Positions 32,268 through 40,318 of a stretch of DNA of 47,821 nt are shown piece by piece. The first letter of the stretch is position 1. Each line of letters begins with the position of its first letter. The translations under genes were made by a program, and so were the position numbers. The DNA comes from CAIKMD01 sp035605975 (lineage in GTDB: Bacteria > Pseudomonadota > Alphaproteobacteria > ATCC43930 > CGMCC-115725): the NCBI GenBank assembly GCA_035605975.1, contig DATNGG010000048.1, positions 1-47,821 of the forward strand, in the 5' to 3' direction. The notes below the pieces were generated by a model. The model was not told the origin of the DNA and did not search any database. It saw nothing but the letters and a program-made list of their open reading frames with translations.

Positions 32268-33188
32268 ATGAGCGCGAGCCCCATCCGCTTCGATGATCGC
32301 GTCGCGATCGTCACCGGCGCCGGGAATGGCCTTGGGCGCAGCCACGCGCTGGGCCTCGCCGCGCGCGGCGCCAAGCTCGTGGTCAACGATCGCGGCGCCG
32401 CGCTCGACGGGTCGGGCGCATCGGCCTCGCCCGCAGCGCGGATCGCAGCCGAGATTGAGGCACAAGGCGGCATCGCGATCGCCGACGAGACCGACATCAC
32501 CGATTTCGCGGCGGTGACGGCGATGGCCAAGCGCACGATGGGGCGCTGGGGCCGGATCGACATCCTCGTCTGCAATGCCGGCATTTTGCGCGACAAGAGC
32601 TTTGCGAAGATGGCGCTCGGCGATTTCCGCGCGGTGATCGAGGTTCATCTGATGGGCGCCGTGCATTGCGCCAAGGCGGTTTGGGAGACGATGCGGGCGC
32701 AGAATTACGGACGCATTGTCTTCACCACCTCATCGAGCGGGCTCTACGGCAATTTCGGCCAGGCGAATTACGGCGCGGCGAAGACCGCGCTGATCGGGCT
32801 GATGAATGTGCTGCATCACGAGGGGCAGAAGAACGGCATCTGCGTCAACATCCTGTCGCCGACCGCGGCGACGCGCATGACCGAGCAATTCCTTCCCGAC
32901 GAGGACAAGGACCTGCTCTCGCCCGAGGCGGTGACGCCGGGCCTCCTCTATCTCGCGAGCGAGGACGCGCCGTCGCGTATGATGCTTTGCGCCGGCGCGG
33001 GCTGCTTTGCGCGGGCGGAACTGCTCGAAAGCGAGGGCCGTTTCCTTCCAGAGAACGAACGCAGCCCCGAGGCCGTCGCCGCGCTCTTTGCGGCGGGCGC
33101 CGATCGCGGCACACCGGCGCCCTTGCCGGATGCCTGGGCGCAAACCAAGAGATACGTGGCAATGGCAAAGAAGGCATTGGGACGATGA
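32268..33188 (+). CDS. SDR oxidoreductase, MFE-2-like
   Basis: A 306-residue short-chain dehydrogenase. The cofactor motif is AIVTGAGNGLGRSHALGLAA and the catalytic residues are Ser in FTTSSSGLYGNFGQ and Tyr-Lys in ANYGAAKTALIGLM. The segment KLVVNDRGAALDGSG is characteristic of the D-3-hydroxyacyl-CoA dehydrogenase domain of peroxisomal multifunctional enzyme type 2, so a hydroxyacyl-CoA substrate is plausible. ATG at 32268 starts 23 bases after the binding-protein gene. The stop overlaps the next start in ATGA (33185-33188). Confidence 0.92.
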   Translation: MSASPIRFDDRVAIVTGAGNGLGRSHALGLAARGAKLVVNDRGAALDGSGASASPAARIAAEIEAQGGIAIADETDITDFAAVTAMAKRTMGRWGRIDILVCNAGILRDKSFAKMALGDFRAVIEVHLMGAVHCAKAVWETMRAQNYGRIVFTTSSSGLYGNFGQANYGAAKTALIGLMNVLHHEGQKNGICVNILSPTAATRMTEQFLPDEDKDLLSPEAVTPGLLYLASEDAPSRMMLCAGAGCFARAELLESEGRFLPENERSPEAVAALFAAGADRGTPAPLPDAWAQTKRYVAMAKKALGR

Positions 33189-34426
33189 GTGAAAGTTTGA
33201 CCGTCGCAATCGTGGGCGGCGGGATTGCCGGGCTGGCGCTGGCGATGAATCTCGAGAAGCGCGGCGTCTCCTGCCGCGTCTATGAGGTGGCGCCCGAGCT
33301 CAAGGAATTGGGCGTCGGCATCACCTTGCTGCCGCATGCGACGCGCGAGATTGCCGAGCTGGGGCTGCTCGACGAGATGAAGTCGCTGGCGATCGAGAAT
33401 CTCGAAAGCTGCTTCTTCAACCGCTTTGGCCAGCTGCTCTACAAGGAGCCGCGCGGGAAATATGCCGGCTACGCTTATCCCGAGCTCGGCATTCATCGCG
33501 GCCGGCTGCACATGGCGCTTTACAAGGCAGCGCTTGCGGCGCTCGGACCCGAGCGGCTCCTGACCAATCGTCAATGCCTCCGCATCGAGCAGGATGACGC
33601 CGGCGTCACGCTTCATTTGCGCGAGACATCGAGCGGCAAGACGATCGAGCCGGTCAGGGCCGCGGTCGCCATCGGCTGCGACGGCATCAACTCGGCGGTG
33701 CGGCGGCAATTCTATCCCGACGAGAAATTGGCTTTCGCCGGCATCAACAGTTGGCGCGGCGTGACGCGGCGCAAGCCGATCCTGACCGGCCGCTCCTATA
33801 TGCGCGTCGGCTCGATCCGCACCGGCAAGATCGTGATCTATCCCATCATCGACAAGATCGACGACCAGGGGAACCAGCTCATCAACTGGATGGCCGAGAT
33901 TCAATCGGGTGCGACCGCGCAGAACGATTGGAACAAGCCCGGCCGGCTCGAGGATTTCATCTCGATCTATGACAGTTGGAAATTCGACTGGCTCGATGTC
34001 GGCGCGCTCATCCGCAATGCCGACACCATCCTCGAATATCCGATGGTCGATCGCGATCCGGTGGCGCGCTGGACCTTCGGCCGCATCACCTTGGCGGGCG
34101 ACGCCGCCCATCCGATGTATCCGCGCGGCTCGAACGGCGCCGCGCAAGCCTTGATCGATGCGCGCACCCTTGCCGATCTCCTCGCGCGAACCGCCGATCC
34201 GGCCGCCGCGCTCAAGGATTACGAATCGCGCCGGCTCGATGCCACCGCCAAAGTGGTGCGCACCAATCGCGAGCATCCGCCCGATTTCATCAATATCCGC
34301 GTCGAGGAGCTGGTCGGCGACCGGCCTTTCGAGAAGCTCGACGCCTATATCACCAATGACGAGCTGAAAGCGCTGAGCGATCAGTATAAGCGCGTCGCCG
34401 GCTTTGCCCTGAGCGACGTGACGTAA
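33185..34426 (+). CDS. FAD-dependent aromatic monooxygenase
   Basis: A 413-residue class A flavoprotein monooxygenase of the salicylate / 3-hydroxybenzoate hydroxylase type (PhzS-like subgroup). The FAD dinucleotide fold is VAIVGGGIAGLALAMNLEKR, the DG motif is AIGCDGINSAVRRQFYPDE, and the GD motif is ITLAGDAAHPMYPRGSNGAA with QALIDARTLADLLA after it. It should hydroxylate an aromatic or heteroaromatic ring using NAD(P)H and oxygen. The ATG at 33185 is coupled to the SDR stop. It ends the plus-strand unit and converges on a flavoprotein gene with 4 bases between the stops. The substrate is unknown. Confidence 0.92.
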   Translation: MSESLTVAIVGGGIAGLALAMNLEKRGVSCRVYEVAPELKELGVGITLLPHATREIAELGLLDEMKSLAIENLESCFFNRFGQLLYKEPRGKYAGYAYPELGIHRGRLHMALYKAALAALGPERLLTNRQCLRIEQDDAGVTLHLRETSSGKTIEPVRAAVAIGCDGINSAVRRQFYPDEKLAFAGINSWRGVTRRKPILTGRSYMRVGSIRTGKIVIYPIIDKIDDQGNQLINWMAEIQSGATAQNDWNKPGRLEDFISIYDSWKFDWLDVGALIRNADTILEYPMVDRDPVARWTFGRITLAGDAAHPMYPRGSNGAAQALIDARTLADLLARTADPAAALKDYESRRLDATAKVVRTNREHPPDFINIRVEELVGDRPFEKLDAYITNDELKALSDQYKRVAGFALSDVT

Positions 34427-34430
34427 GCGT

Positions 34431-35855
34431 TCAGCCGGCCAGCGCCCGGGCGATGCTCTCGCCGGCGATCTTGCCGAAGGTCAGCGCCTTGGCGAGGCCG
34501 CCGCTATAGCCGACGACAGGTCCGCCTTCGAGCCCGCCGATCGTGCCGCCCGCCGCATAGAGCCCCTCGATCGCGTGGCCGTCGCGATGCTGGACGCGCG
34601 CCGCCGCATCGACCGCGAGACCGCCCATCGTGTAGGTGATGCCGGCGCAGAGCGGCACGGCATAAAAGGGCGGCCGGCGGATCGGCAGCGCCTTCGAGCC
34701 CCAAATATGGCCGAAATCGGCGCTGCGCGGCGGATCGAGGCGATCGAGCGTGCCGGCTTCGACCGCGTCGTTGTAGCGCGCGACCGTCGCGGCAACGGTT
34801 TCGCGCGGCAGCCCGGCCTGCGCCGCAACCGCATCGAGGCTCTCGCCGCGATAAAACGTGGCGCCGGTCTGGACCAGAAACGGATTGGCCGACATCACAT
34901 AAGTCTTGCCGCTGAGCTCCCAGATCGTCTCGTCGAAGATCGCAACCGCGCCCAGCGGATCCTCGAGCCGCGCGATCGCGTTGGCGATTGCGACACCCGC
35001 CAGGCCTTCATCGGTGAAGCGCCGGCCGCTCGCATCGACCGCGATCCCGGCGGCGATCGGGAAGTCGATCGTCGGGTAAGGCCAGAGCTCGGGATCGTCC
35101 ATCGCGTCGCGCGCCTGAACATGGCCATAGAAGCAGTTCATGTCGGTGAGCGCCGCGCCCACCGCCTCGGCCATGAGAAGCCCGTCGCCGTGGCTGGTCT
35201 TGGCGTTGCGCTCGAGCAGCCGCTCGGGACGCTTGCTGATGAAGCGGCGAACGAGATCGGGATTGCCTTGGAACCCGCCATCGGCGAGCACGACCGCGCG
35301 CGCGGCAAAGCGATGGCTCTCGCCGTCCTTCGTCGCGACGACGCCAGCGCAGCGCCCGTACTCCATGATCAAGTCGCGCGCCCGCGTGCCGCGCTGCAGC
35401 GTTCCGCCCAAGGCGTGGAGCTTCGCCGTCAGCGTCCGCAGCATCACATCGCCGGCGCGTCCCTGCCAATGCAGCCCGGGCTGACGCGGCACCGGCGGCG
35501 CCAAGGTCGCAAGACTGCGCGTCGCGGCGCCGGCCTTGATCGTGCGGATGCCGAGCCCGATGAGCCAGCGCAGCGCCGGCCCCGCCTTGGCCGCGTATGT
35601 GTCGCGAAGCTCGGCCGCGACATAGCCGCGTGTCGCCTCATCGATCGCGGCGGAGAGCGAGTCCGCGCCGCCCAGCATGTCATGCAGCGCGACCTGGAAC
35701 ACGCCCATGGTGATGCGCGAATTGCAGAGATAATTCTCCTCGGCGCCCTGTTCGAGGATGACCGGACGCAGCCCCGCTTCGGCGCAGCGCAGGGCCGCCG
35801 CAAAGCCGGCAAGCCCGCCGCCGATCACAACGACGTCCTGCGCTCTTTCGCTCAT
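34431..35855 (-). CDS. FAD-dependent oxidoreductase, fumarate-reductase-like
   Basis: A 474-residue FAD_binding_2 family flavoprotein, related to fumarate reductase flavoprotein subunits, 3-ketosteroid dehydrogenases and tricarballylate dehydrogenase. The N-terminus DVVVIGGGLAGFAAALRCAE binds FAD. HRFAARAVVLADGGFQGNPD and the C-terminal GGTIGGLEGGPVVGYSGGLA are family blocks, with ITYTMGGLAVDAAARVQHRD before the latter. It would oxidise or reduce a carbon-carbon bond next to a carboxylate or ketone. It has no signal peptide or haem domain. It is last in a minus-strand unit after two M24 proteins (10-base spacing). Confidence 0.9.
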   Translation of the reverse strand: MSERAQDVVVIGGGLAGFAAALRCAEAGLRPVILEQGAEENYLCNSRITMGVFQVALHDMLGGADSLSAAIDEATRGYVAAELRDTYAAKAGPALRWLIGLGIRTIKAGAATRSLATLAPPVPRQPGLHWQGRAGDVMLRTLTAKLHALGGTLQRGTRARDLIMEYGRCAGVVATKDGESHRFAARAVVLADGGFQGNPDLVRRFISKRPERLLERNAKTSHGDGLLMAEAVGAALTDMNCFYGHVQARDAMDDPELWPYPTIDFPIAAGIAVDASGRRFTDEGLAGVAIANAIARLEDPLGAVAIFDETIWELSGKTYVMSANPFLVQTGATFYRGESLDAVAAQAGLPRETVAATVARYNDAVEAGTLDRLDPPRSADFGHIWGSKALPIRRPPFYAVPLCAGITYTMGGLAVDAAARVQHRDGHAIEGLYAAGGTIGGLEGGPVVGYSGGLAKALTFGKIAGESIARALAG

Positions 35856-35865
35856 GTCTTGCCGC

Positions 35866-36984
35866 TCAATCGAGTGCCGACCATAGGATGTCGGCGCCGC
35901 CGGGCTTCACCTCGATCATCGCCGAAAGGATCGCATTGTCGCCAGCGCCCGTGCGCACGCCGGCGCGCAGCGTGTAGACCCGGCCCGCTTCCAGCACCTC
36001 GACCCCGTTCGGCGAGGCCTCGCGTTCGATGAGCGACAAACCGATGCCGGCGACGGGTTTGCGCGCCGCCGGATGGACCTCCATGCCGCCCAGCTTGTCG
36101 CGCGCGATCGCGGCAAGCTCGGCCGTGGCGACGCCTGCGCGGGCTTTTTCCAGCATCGCCGCCAAACCCGCGCGCGTGCGCTCGATGGTCGCATGAGGTG
36201 CAGTCGCCAAGGTCAGCGAGCCATCCGCCCAATAGCCGGCGCGCCGGACGGCGATGTAAGCGAGCAGCGGATCGAGCCGCGTGCTGTCGGGACTGTCGAG
36301 CGCCGTGGGTGTGCCGCCTGCGACGAGGCTCGCAAGCACGCGGACATCCTGTGCGCCCGCATCGTTTGCCGCGTCCTCGGCGGCGAGCGCCGCTTGCCGC
36401 GCCGTGCCACCACGTTCGAAGCGCTCGCGCAACGCCGCGGCCGCTCTCGCGAGAACGCTGCGGGCTTCGCGCATGAGGCGCCGCTCGACCGGCGACTTTG
36501 CTCGCAGCAAAGGATCGAGCCGCGCGCCCATATCGTTCAGCGGGCGTGCCGGGAGCGCGGCGGAAAGACGCGGCGGAAGATCGGCCGGCATCGCCTCGGT
36601 CGTCCAGAAGCCAAGCGGTCCCGGCGCGAGTGCCTCCGCCCATTCGGCGATCTGCTTGCCGGCATCGCGGAGCGGCTTCACGCCCTCGACCCAGGTGAGG
36701 CGCTGCGCGTTCACCATCATATGCGGGCTGCCGGCGCTGTGCAGCCGAACGCTGCCGTCGAGCGCGAGGAGAGCGAAAGCGGATTCGAGCTTCGGCGTGA
36801 AGTTGGTCAAATAAGCAAGCGCGGCGCTCTCGAGCTTGTTGCCGTAGACGACGAGACCGGCATGGCCCGATGCGGCGAGCCGGCGCAGTACCTCCTTGAC
36901 GCGCCGCTCGAATTCCGCGCGCGGCAGCGAGGTTTCGTCCCAATCATAAGCGCCCACCAGTACCGCGGGCTGCATCACCTCCAT
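35866..36984 (-). CDS. M24-fold protein with degenerate active site
   Basis: A 372-residue pita-bread (peptidase M24, creatinase/aminopeptidase) protein. The N-terminal creatinase-like domain (RAEFERRVKEVLRRLAASGH, then GLVVYGNKLESAALAYLTNF) is recognisable, as is the C-terminal fold. The metal site is not: only one aspartate (Asp254 in YWADGSL) and a late glutamate (Glu358 in AMIEVKPGG) remain, and the usual GHGIG histidine block reads VAGIGLSL (about 311-318). It is therefore unlikely to be a two-metal aminopeptidase. ATG at 36984 follows GGGAGGGAG. It starts 19 bases after the stop of a second M24 gene, and the two may form a heteromer. Confidence 0.85.
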   Translation of the reverse strand: MEVMQPAVLVGAYDWDETSLPRAEFERRVKEVLRRLAASGHAGLVVYGNKLESAALAYLTNFTPKLESAFALLALDGSVRLHSAGSPHMMVNAQRLTWVEGVKPLRDAGKQIAEWAEALAPGPLGFWTTEAMPADLPPRLSAALPARPLNDMGARLDPLLRAKSPVERRLMREARSVLARAAAALRERFERGGTARQAALAAEDAANDAGAQDVRVLASLVAGGTPTALDSPDSTRLDPLLAYIAVRRAGYWADGSLTLATAPHATIERTRAGLAAMLEKARAGVATAELAAIARDKLGGMEVHPAARKPVAGIGLSLIEREASPNGVEVLEAGRVYTLRAGVRTGAGDNAILSAMIEVKPGGADILWSALD

Positions 36985-37003
36985 GATCCGGCTCCCTCCC
37001 GCG

Positions 37004-38107
37004 TCACGCCGCCACAGTGGCGAGCCAGGCCGTGCGCTTGCTCAGCTGCTCGACCCCGCTCGCCGTCACGCGCACGGGCTCGCCGCAAAGGAGATAGCCG
37101 GTCTCGGGCAGGTATTGATTGGGATGGACGACGAAGACCATGTCTTCGCCGAGAATCGTGTTGTTGTCGGGCGCGACATCGCCCGGCGCGTTGGAGCCGT
37201 GGCCGAGCCCATGACCGCGGCGCCTTATATGCGGCGGGCGGCAGAATTCGGCATAACCTTCGGCGCTCAGCACCTCGTCGATCGCTTTCGCGACCTCGCC
37301 CATGCGAATGCCCGGCTTTACCGTGCGGATGCCCGCCTCCATCGCGCGCACGACGAGGGCGTATTTTTCCGCGAGCACATTGCTGGGCCGTCCGACCGCT
37401 GCGGTGCGGCAGATTTGCGACAGCTGACCGCGATAGGTGGGCGTCATCTCGGCGAGAATGACGTCGCCCGCTTCGAGCTTGCGGCCGCTCGAAGGCTGCA
37501 CCGCCCGATTGTGCGGCGATGCGGTGAGCAGGAAGAAATTATCGTCGGCGCCGAGTTCTTCCATATAGAGCCTCAGCCGCACCGCAAGCTCGCATTCCGG
37601 CATGCCGGGTTGCGCGATCTCGAGAAGGCGGTCGAAGCCGCGCTCGGCGATCGCCGTGGCGCGGCGCGCATTCTCGATCTCTGCGGCAGTCTTCGGCATC
37701 AAGGCCGCTTCGAGCTTCTGATCGAGCGTCTTGGCGTCGCCCGCAAACGCGGCGAGCCGCCGGCCGGTCGCGGCGCGCAGCTTGCCGAGACCCGCGGTTG
37801 CGGTCTTGCCGCGCGGCAATCCTTTGGGGAACTGCGCCTCGACGGCTTGCGGCAAATCCTCGGCGCCGCGAATCCGCCAGCCGGCGGCGCGCGCTTCTGC
37901 GCGCGAAATCTCCCATTCGGGCGTCACGATCAGGGTCGGCGCTTCGCCGCGCGCGAGGATGGCGAGGCTTTCGCCGAGCGCGCGATAGCCCGTCAGATGA
38001 AACACCGTGTCGATACGAGCGAGCTCGTTCGAGGCGACGAGCATCACATCGGCCCCTTCGGTCGCCATCAGCTTATAGGCGGCATCAAGCCTCTGCGCGA
38101 TATCCAT
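37004..38107 (-). CDS. Creatinase-like M24 hydrolase
   Basis: A 367-residue M24 family protein with an N-terminal creatinase domain (MLVASNELARIDTVFHLTGY) and a C-terminal pita-bread domain. Of the five metal ligands of aminopeptidases, the two aspartates are replaced (Glu220 in AEMTPTY; Gln231 in SQICRT) and the first glutamate is His328 (VVHPNQY). The histidine block RRRGHGLGHGSNAP (299, 303) and Glu343 (CGEPVRV) are kept. Creatinase likewise works without metals on this fold, using a histidine and glutamates, so a C-N hydrolase acting on a small amidine or amide is more plausible than a peptidase. Upstream in-frame ATGs exist; 38107 has GAGGAG before it. First gene of the minus-strand unit. 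Confidence 0.88.
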   Translation of the reverse strand: MDIAQRLDAAYKLMATEGADVMLVASNELARIDTVFHLTGYRALGESLAILARGEAPTLIVTPEWEISRAEARAAGWRIRGAEDLPQAVEAQFPKGLPRGKTATAGLGKLRAATGRRLAAFAGDAKTLDQKLEAALMPKTAAEIENARRATAIAERGFDRLLEIAQPGMPECELAVRLRLYMEELGADDNFFLLTASPHNRAVQPSSGRKLEAGDVILAEMTPTYRGQLSQICRTAAVGRPSNVLAEKYALVVRAMEAGIRTVKPGIRMGEVAKAIDEVLSAEGYAEFCRPPHIRRRGHGLGHGSNAPGDVAPDNNTILGEDMVFVVHPNQYLPETGYLLCGEPVRVTASGVEQLSKRTAWLATVAA

Positions 38108-38178
38108 CGCCCGCTCTCTCCTCATTCCTCTTTTGTGCAACCAGCATACTTTGCCGCGTGCGAAACGAGCAAGGATCG

Positions 38179-38207
38179 TTGACATCGCGGCAGGCACGGA
38201 ACAGGAT
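38179..38207 (+). promoter_or_regulatory. Possible promoter of hyuA-hyuB-prpD
   Basis: In the 159 bases between the divergent M24 and hyuA genes, TTGACA (38179-38184) is a perfect -35 element. The sequence 17 bases later is CAGGAT, only a weak -10 match (3 of 6). It would give a leader of about 50 bases. Support is limited. Confidence 0.33.
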
Positions 38208-38266
38208 TTGCGCCCCGCCGCGGCGCTGCTTCGGCGTCAAGAAACAACCAAGCTGGGACTTTACGC

Positions 38267-40318
38267 ATGGGAGCACATGTCGCGCTCGATATCGGTGGGA
38301 CCTTCACCGATCTCGTCTATGTCGATGATCGGACCGGCGAGCTGCGTCATGCCAAGAGCTCGACGACGCCAGAGGATTTCACCATCGGCATCGAGAATTG
38401 CCTGAAGAAGAGCGGCGTCGCGCTCGGCCAATGCGAGACCTTCGTCCATGGCGCGACCATCGCCATCAACACTCTCATCGAGCAGACCGGCGCGCCGACC
38501 GTCCTCATCGCGACCGCGGGCGCGGGCGATGCTTACCTCATCGGCCGCGGCAACCGGCCGGAGGCCTATAACGTCTTCTTCAAGCGAACCACGCCGCTCG
38601 TGCGCCGCGGCATGATCGTCGAGGCGAATGAGCGCATGAGCGCCAAGGGCGAGGCCATCCTGCCCTTGAGCGAAGCCGAGATCGCCACCGTCTGCAAGAA
38701 AGTGGCGGCGCTGAAGCCCCAGGCGATCGCCGTGTGCTTTCTTCATTCCTATGTCGATCCGACGCATGAGCAGAGAATGGGACAGGCGCTGCGCCACGCT
38801 TTCCCCAACGCCTACATCTCGCTCAGCCACGAAATCCTGCGTCAGTACCGCGAATATGAGCGCAGCTCGACGACGGTGGTGAACGCCTATATCGGGCCGC
38901 GCGTCTCGACCTATCTGCACGCGCTCGAGAAGCGGCTCGAGGATCAAAAATTTAGCGGCACGCTGCTCATCATGCAGTCGAATGGCGGCGTGACCTCGGT
39001 CTCCGCCGCGAGCCGCGCGCCCGTCGCGCTGATGGAATCGGGCCCCGTCGGCGGCATCAACGCCTCGGCCGAGATCGGCCAGCGGCTCGGCCATCCGCAG
39101 GTCATCGCCTTCGACATGGGCGGCACCACCGCCAAGGCGAGCGTGGTGCGCGACGGCCATCCGGCGATCGCCGAAGGCTATTACGTCGGCGGCTATGCCT
39201 CGGGTCATCCGGTGATGCTGCCGGTGGTCGATGTCGTCGAGGTTGGCGCCGGCGGCGGCAGCATCGGCTGGATCGACAGCGTCGGCGCGCTGAAGGTCGG
39301 CCCCAAAAGCGCGGGCGCCTCGCCCGGTCCCGTGTGCTATCGCACGGGCGGCGAAGAGCCCACCATCACCGACGCCAATCTCGTCCTCGGCCGGCTCGAC
39401 GGCGAGAATTTCCTCGGCGGCGAGATGAAGCTCGACACAGCCGCGGCGCGCGCGGCGATCAAGGAGAAGCTCGCCGACAAGCTCGGCCTCACCGTCGAGG
39501 AAGCGGCGCTCGGTATGCTGAAGATCGCCGTCGCGCATATGACCCTCGCCGTGCGCGGCGTCTCGATCGAGCGCGGCTATGATCCGCGCGACTTCGTCCT
39601 CGTCGCCTCCGGCGGGAATGGCGGGCTGCACGCGCCGCTGATCGCGCGCGAATTGTCGATCCCGCATGTCATCCTGCCGGTTCTGCCGGCGCATTTCTCG
39701 GCCGTCGGCATGCTGATGACCGATCTGCGTCACGACTATGTCCAGACCCATGCGCGGGCGATGGCGGAGGCGGATTTCGCGGCGATCCGGCAGATCTGCG
39801 GCGCCTTCATCGACGCGGGATCGGCCCTGCTCGCCTCCGAGGGCATCGCCGCGCCGCAGCAGAAAATCCAACTCTCGCTCGATATCCGTTATGTCGGCCA
39901 GGAATTCTATTTGAACGTGCCGGTGACGATGGACGAGATCGCGCGCGAAGACCGCCAGGGAATTCGCCGCAATTTCGACGCGCTGCATGAGCGCCATTAC
40001 GGCCAGAGCGCCGAGCAGCGGCCGGTCGAGATCGTCAATGTCCGGGCGAGCGCCATCGGCGAGCGCGTGCGGCTCGATCTGCGCCCGCCCGCCCCGGAGG
40101 CACGCGGCAAGCCGCCAGGCCAGCGCGCGGTCTATCTCGTCGATGCGCGCCATCCGACGCCATGCGCGATCTATGACCGCTCCTCGCTCGCACCGGGCAG
40201 CCGTATCGTCGGGCCGGCCATCATCGAGGAAAGCGCCTCGACCGTGCTTCTCCAGCATGGCGACACGGCGCAAATCTGCGACACCGGCGAAATTCTGATT
40301 GCGATAGGAGGCGTCTAG
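38267..40318 (+). CDS. hyuA: Hydantoinase/oxoprolinase subunit A
   Basis: A 683-residue HyuA protein, the ATP-binding subunit of ATP-dependent N-methylhydantoinases, 5-oxoprolinases and acetone carboxylase relatives. The actin-like ATPase fold starts GAHVALDIGGTFTDLVYVDD, with FVHGATIAINTLIEQTGAPT following. The second phosphate loop is QVIAFDMGGTTAKASVVRDG. The VVEVGAGGGSIGWIDSVGAL and GPVCYRTGGEEPTITDANLV segments are typical. These enzymes spend ATP to open a cyclic amide or ureide (hydantoin, N-methylhydantoin, 5-oxoproline). Length is normal. Its stop abuts the hyuB start with no gap, so stoichiometric production with subunit B is likely. The substrate is not fixed by sequence. Confidence 0.94.
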   Translation: MGAHVALDIGGTFTDLVYVDDRTGELRHAKSSTTPEDFTIGIENCLKKSGVALGQCETFVHGATIAINTLIEQTGAPTVLIATAGAGDAYLIGRGNRPEAYNVFFKRTTPLVRRGMIVEANERMSAKGEAILPLSEAEIATVCKKVAALKPQAIAVCFLHSYVDPTHEQRMGQALRHAFPNAYISLSHEILRQYREYERSSTTVVNAYIGPRVSTYLHALEKRLEDQKFSGTLLIMQSNGGVTSVSAASRAPVALMESGPVGGINASAEIGQRLGHPQVIAFDMGGTTAKASVVRDGHPAIAEGYYVGGYASGHPVMLPVVDVVEVGAGGGSIGWIDSVGALKVGPKSAGASPGPVCYRTGGEEPTITDANLVLGRLDGENFLGGEMKLDTAAARAAIKEKLADKLGLTVEEAALGMLKIAVAHMTLAVRGVSIERGYDPRDFVLVASGGNGGLHAPLIARELSIPHVILPVLPAHFSAVGMLMTDLRHDYVQTHARAMAEADFAAIRQICGAFIDAGSALLASEGIAAPQQKIQLSLDIRYVGQEFYLNVPVTMDEIAREDRQGIRRNFDALHERHYGQSAEQRPVEIVNVRASAIGERVRLDLRPPAPEARGKPPGQRAVYLVDARHPTPCAIYDRSSLAPGSRIVGPAIIEESASTVLLQHGDTAQICDTGEILIAIGGV

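Noticed and set aside
35866..38107. Xaa-Pro aminopeptidase function for the two M24 genes
   Set aside because: Several required metal ligands are replaced in each, so the standard annotation would overstate what the sequence supports.
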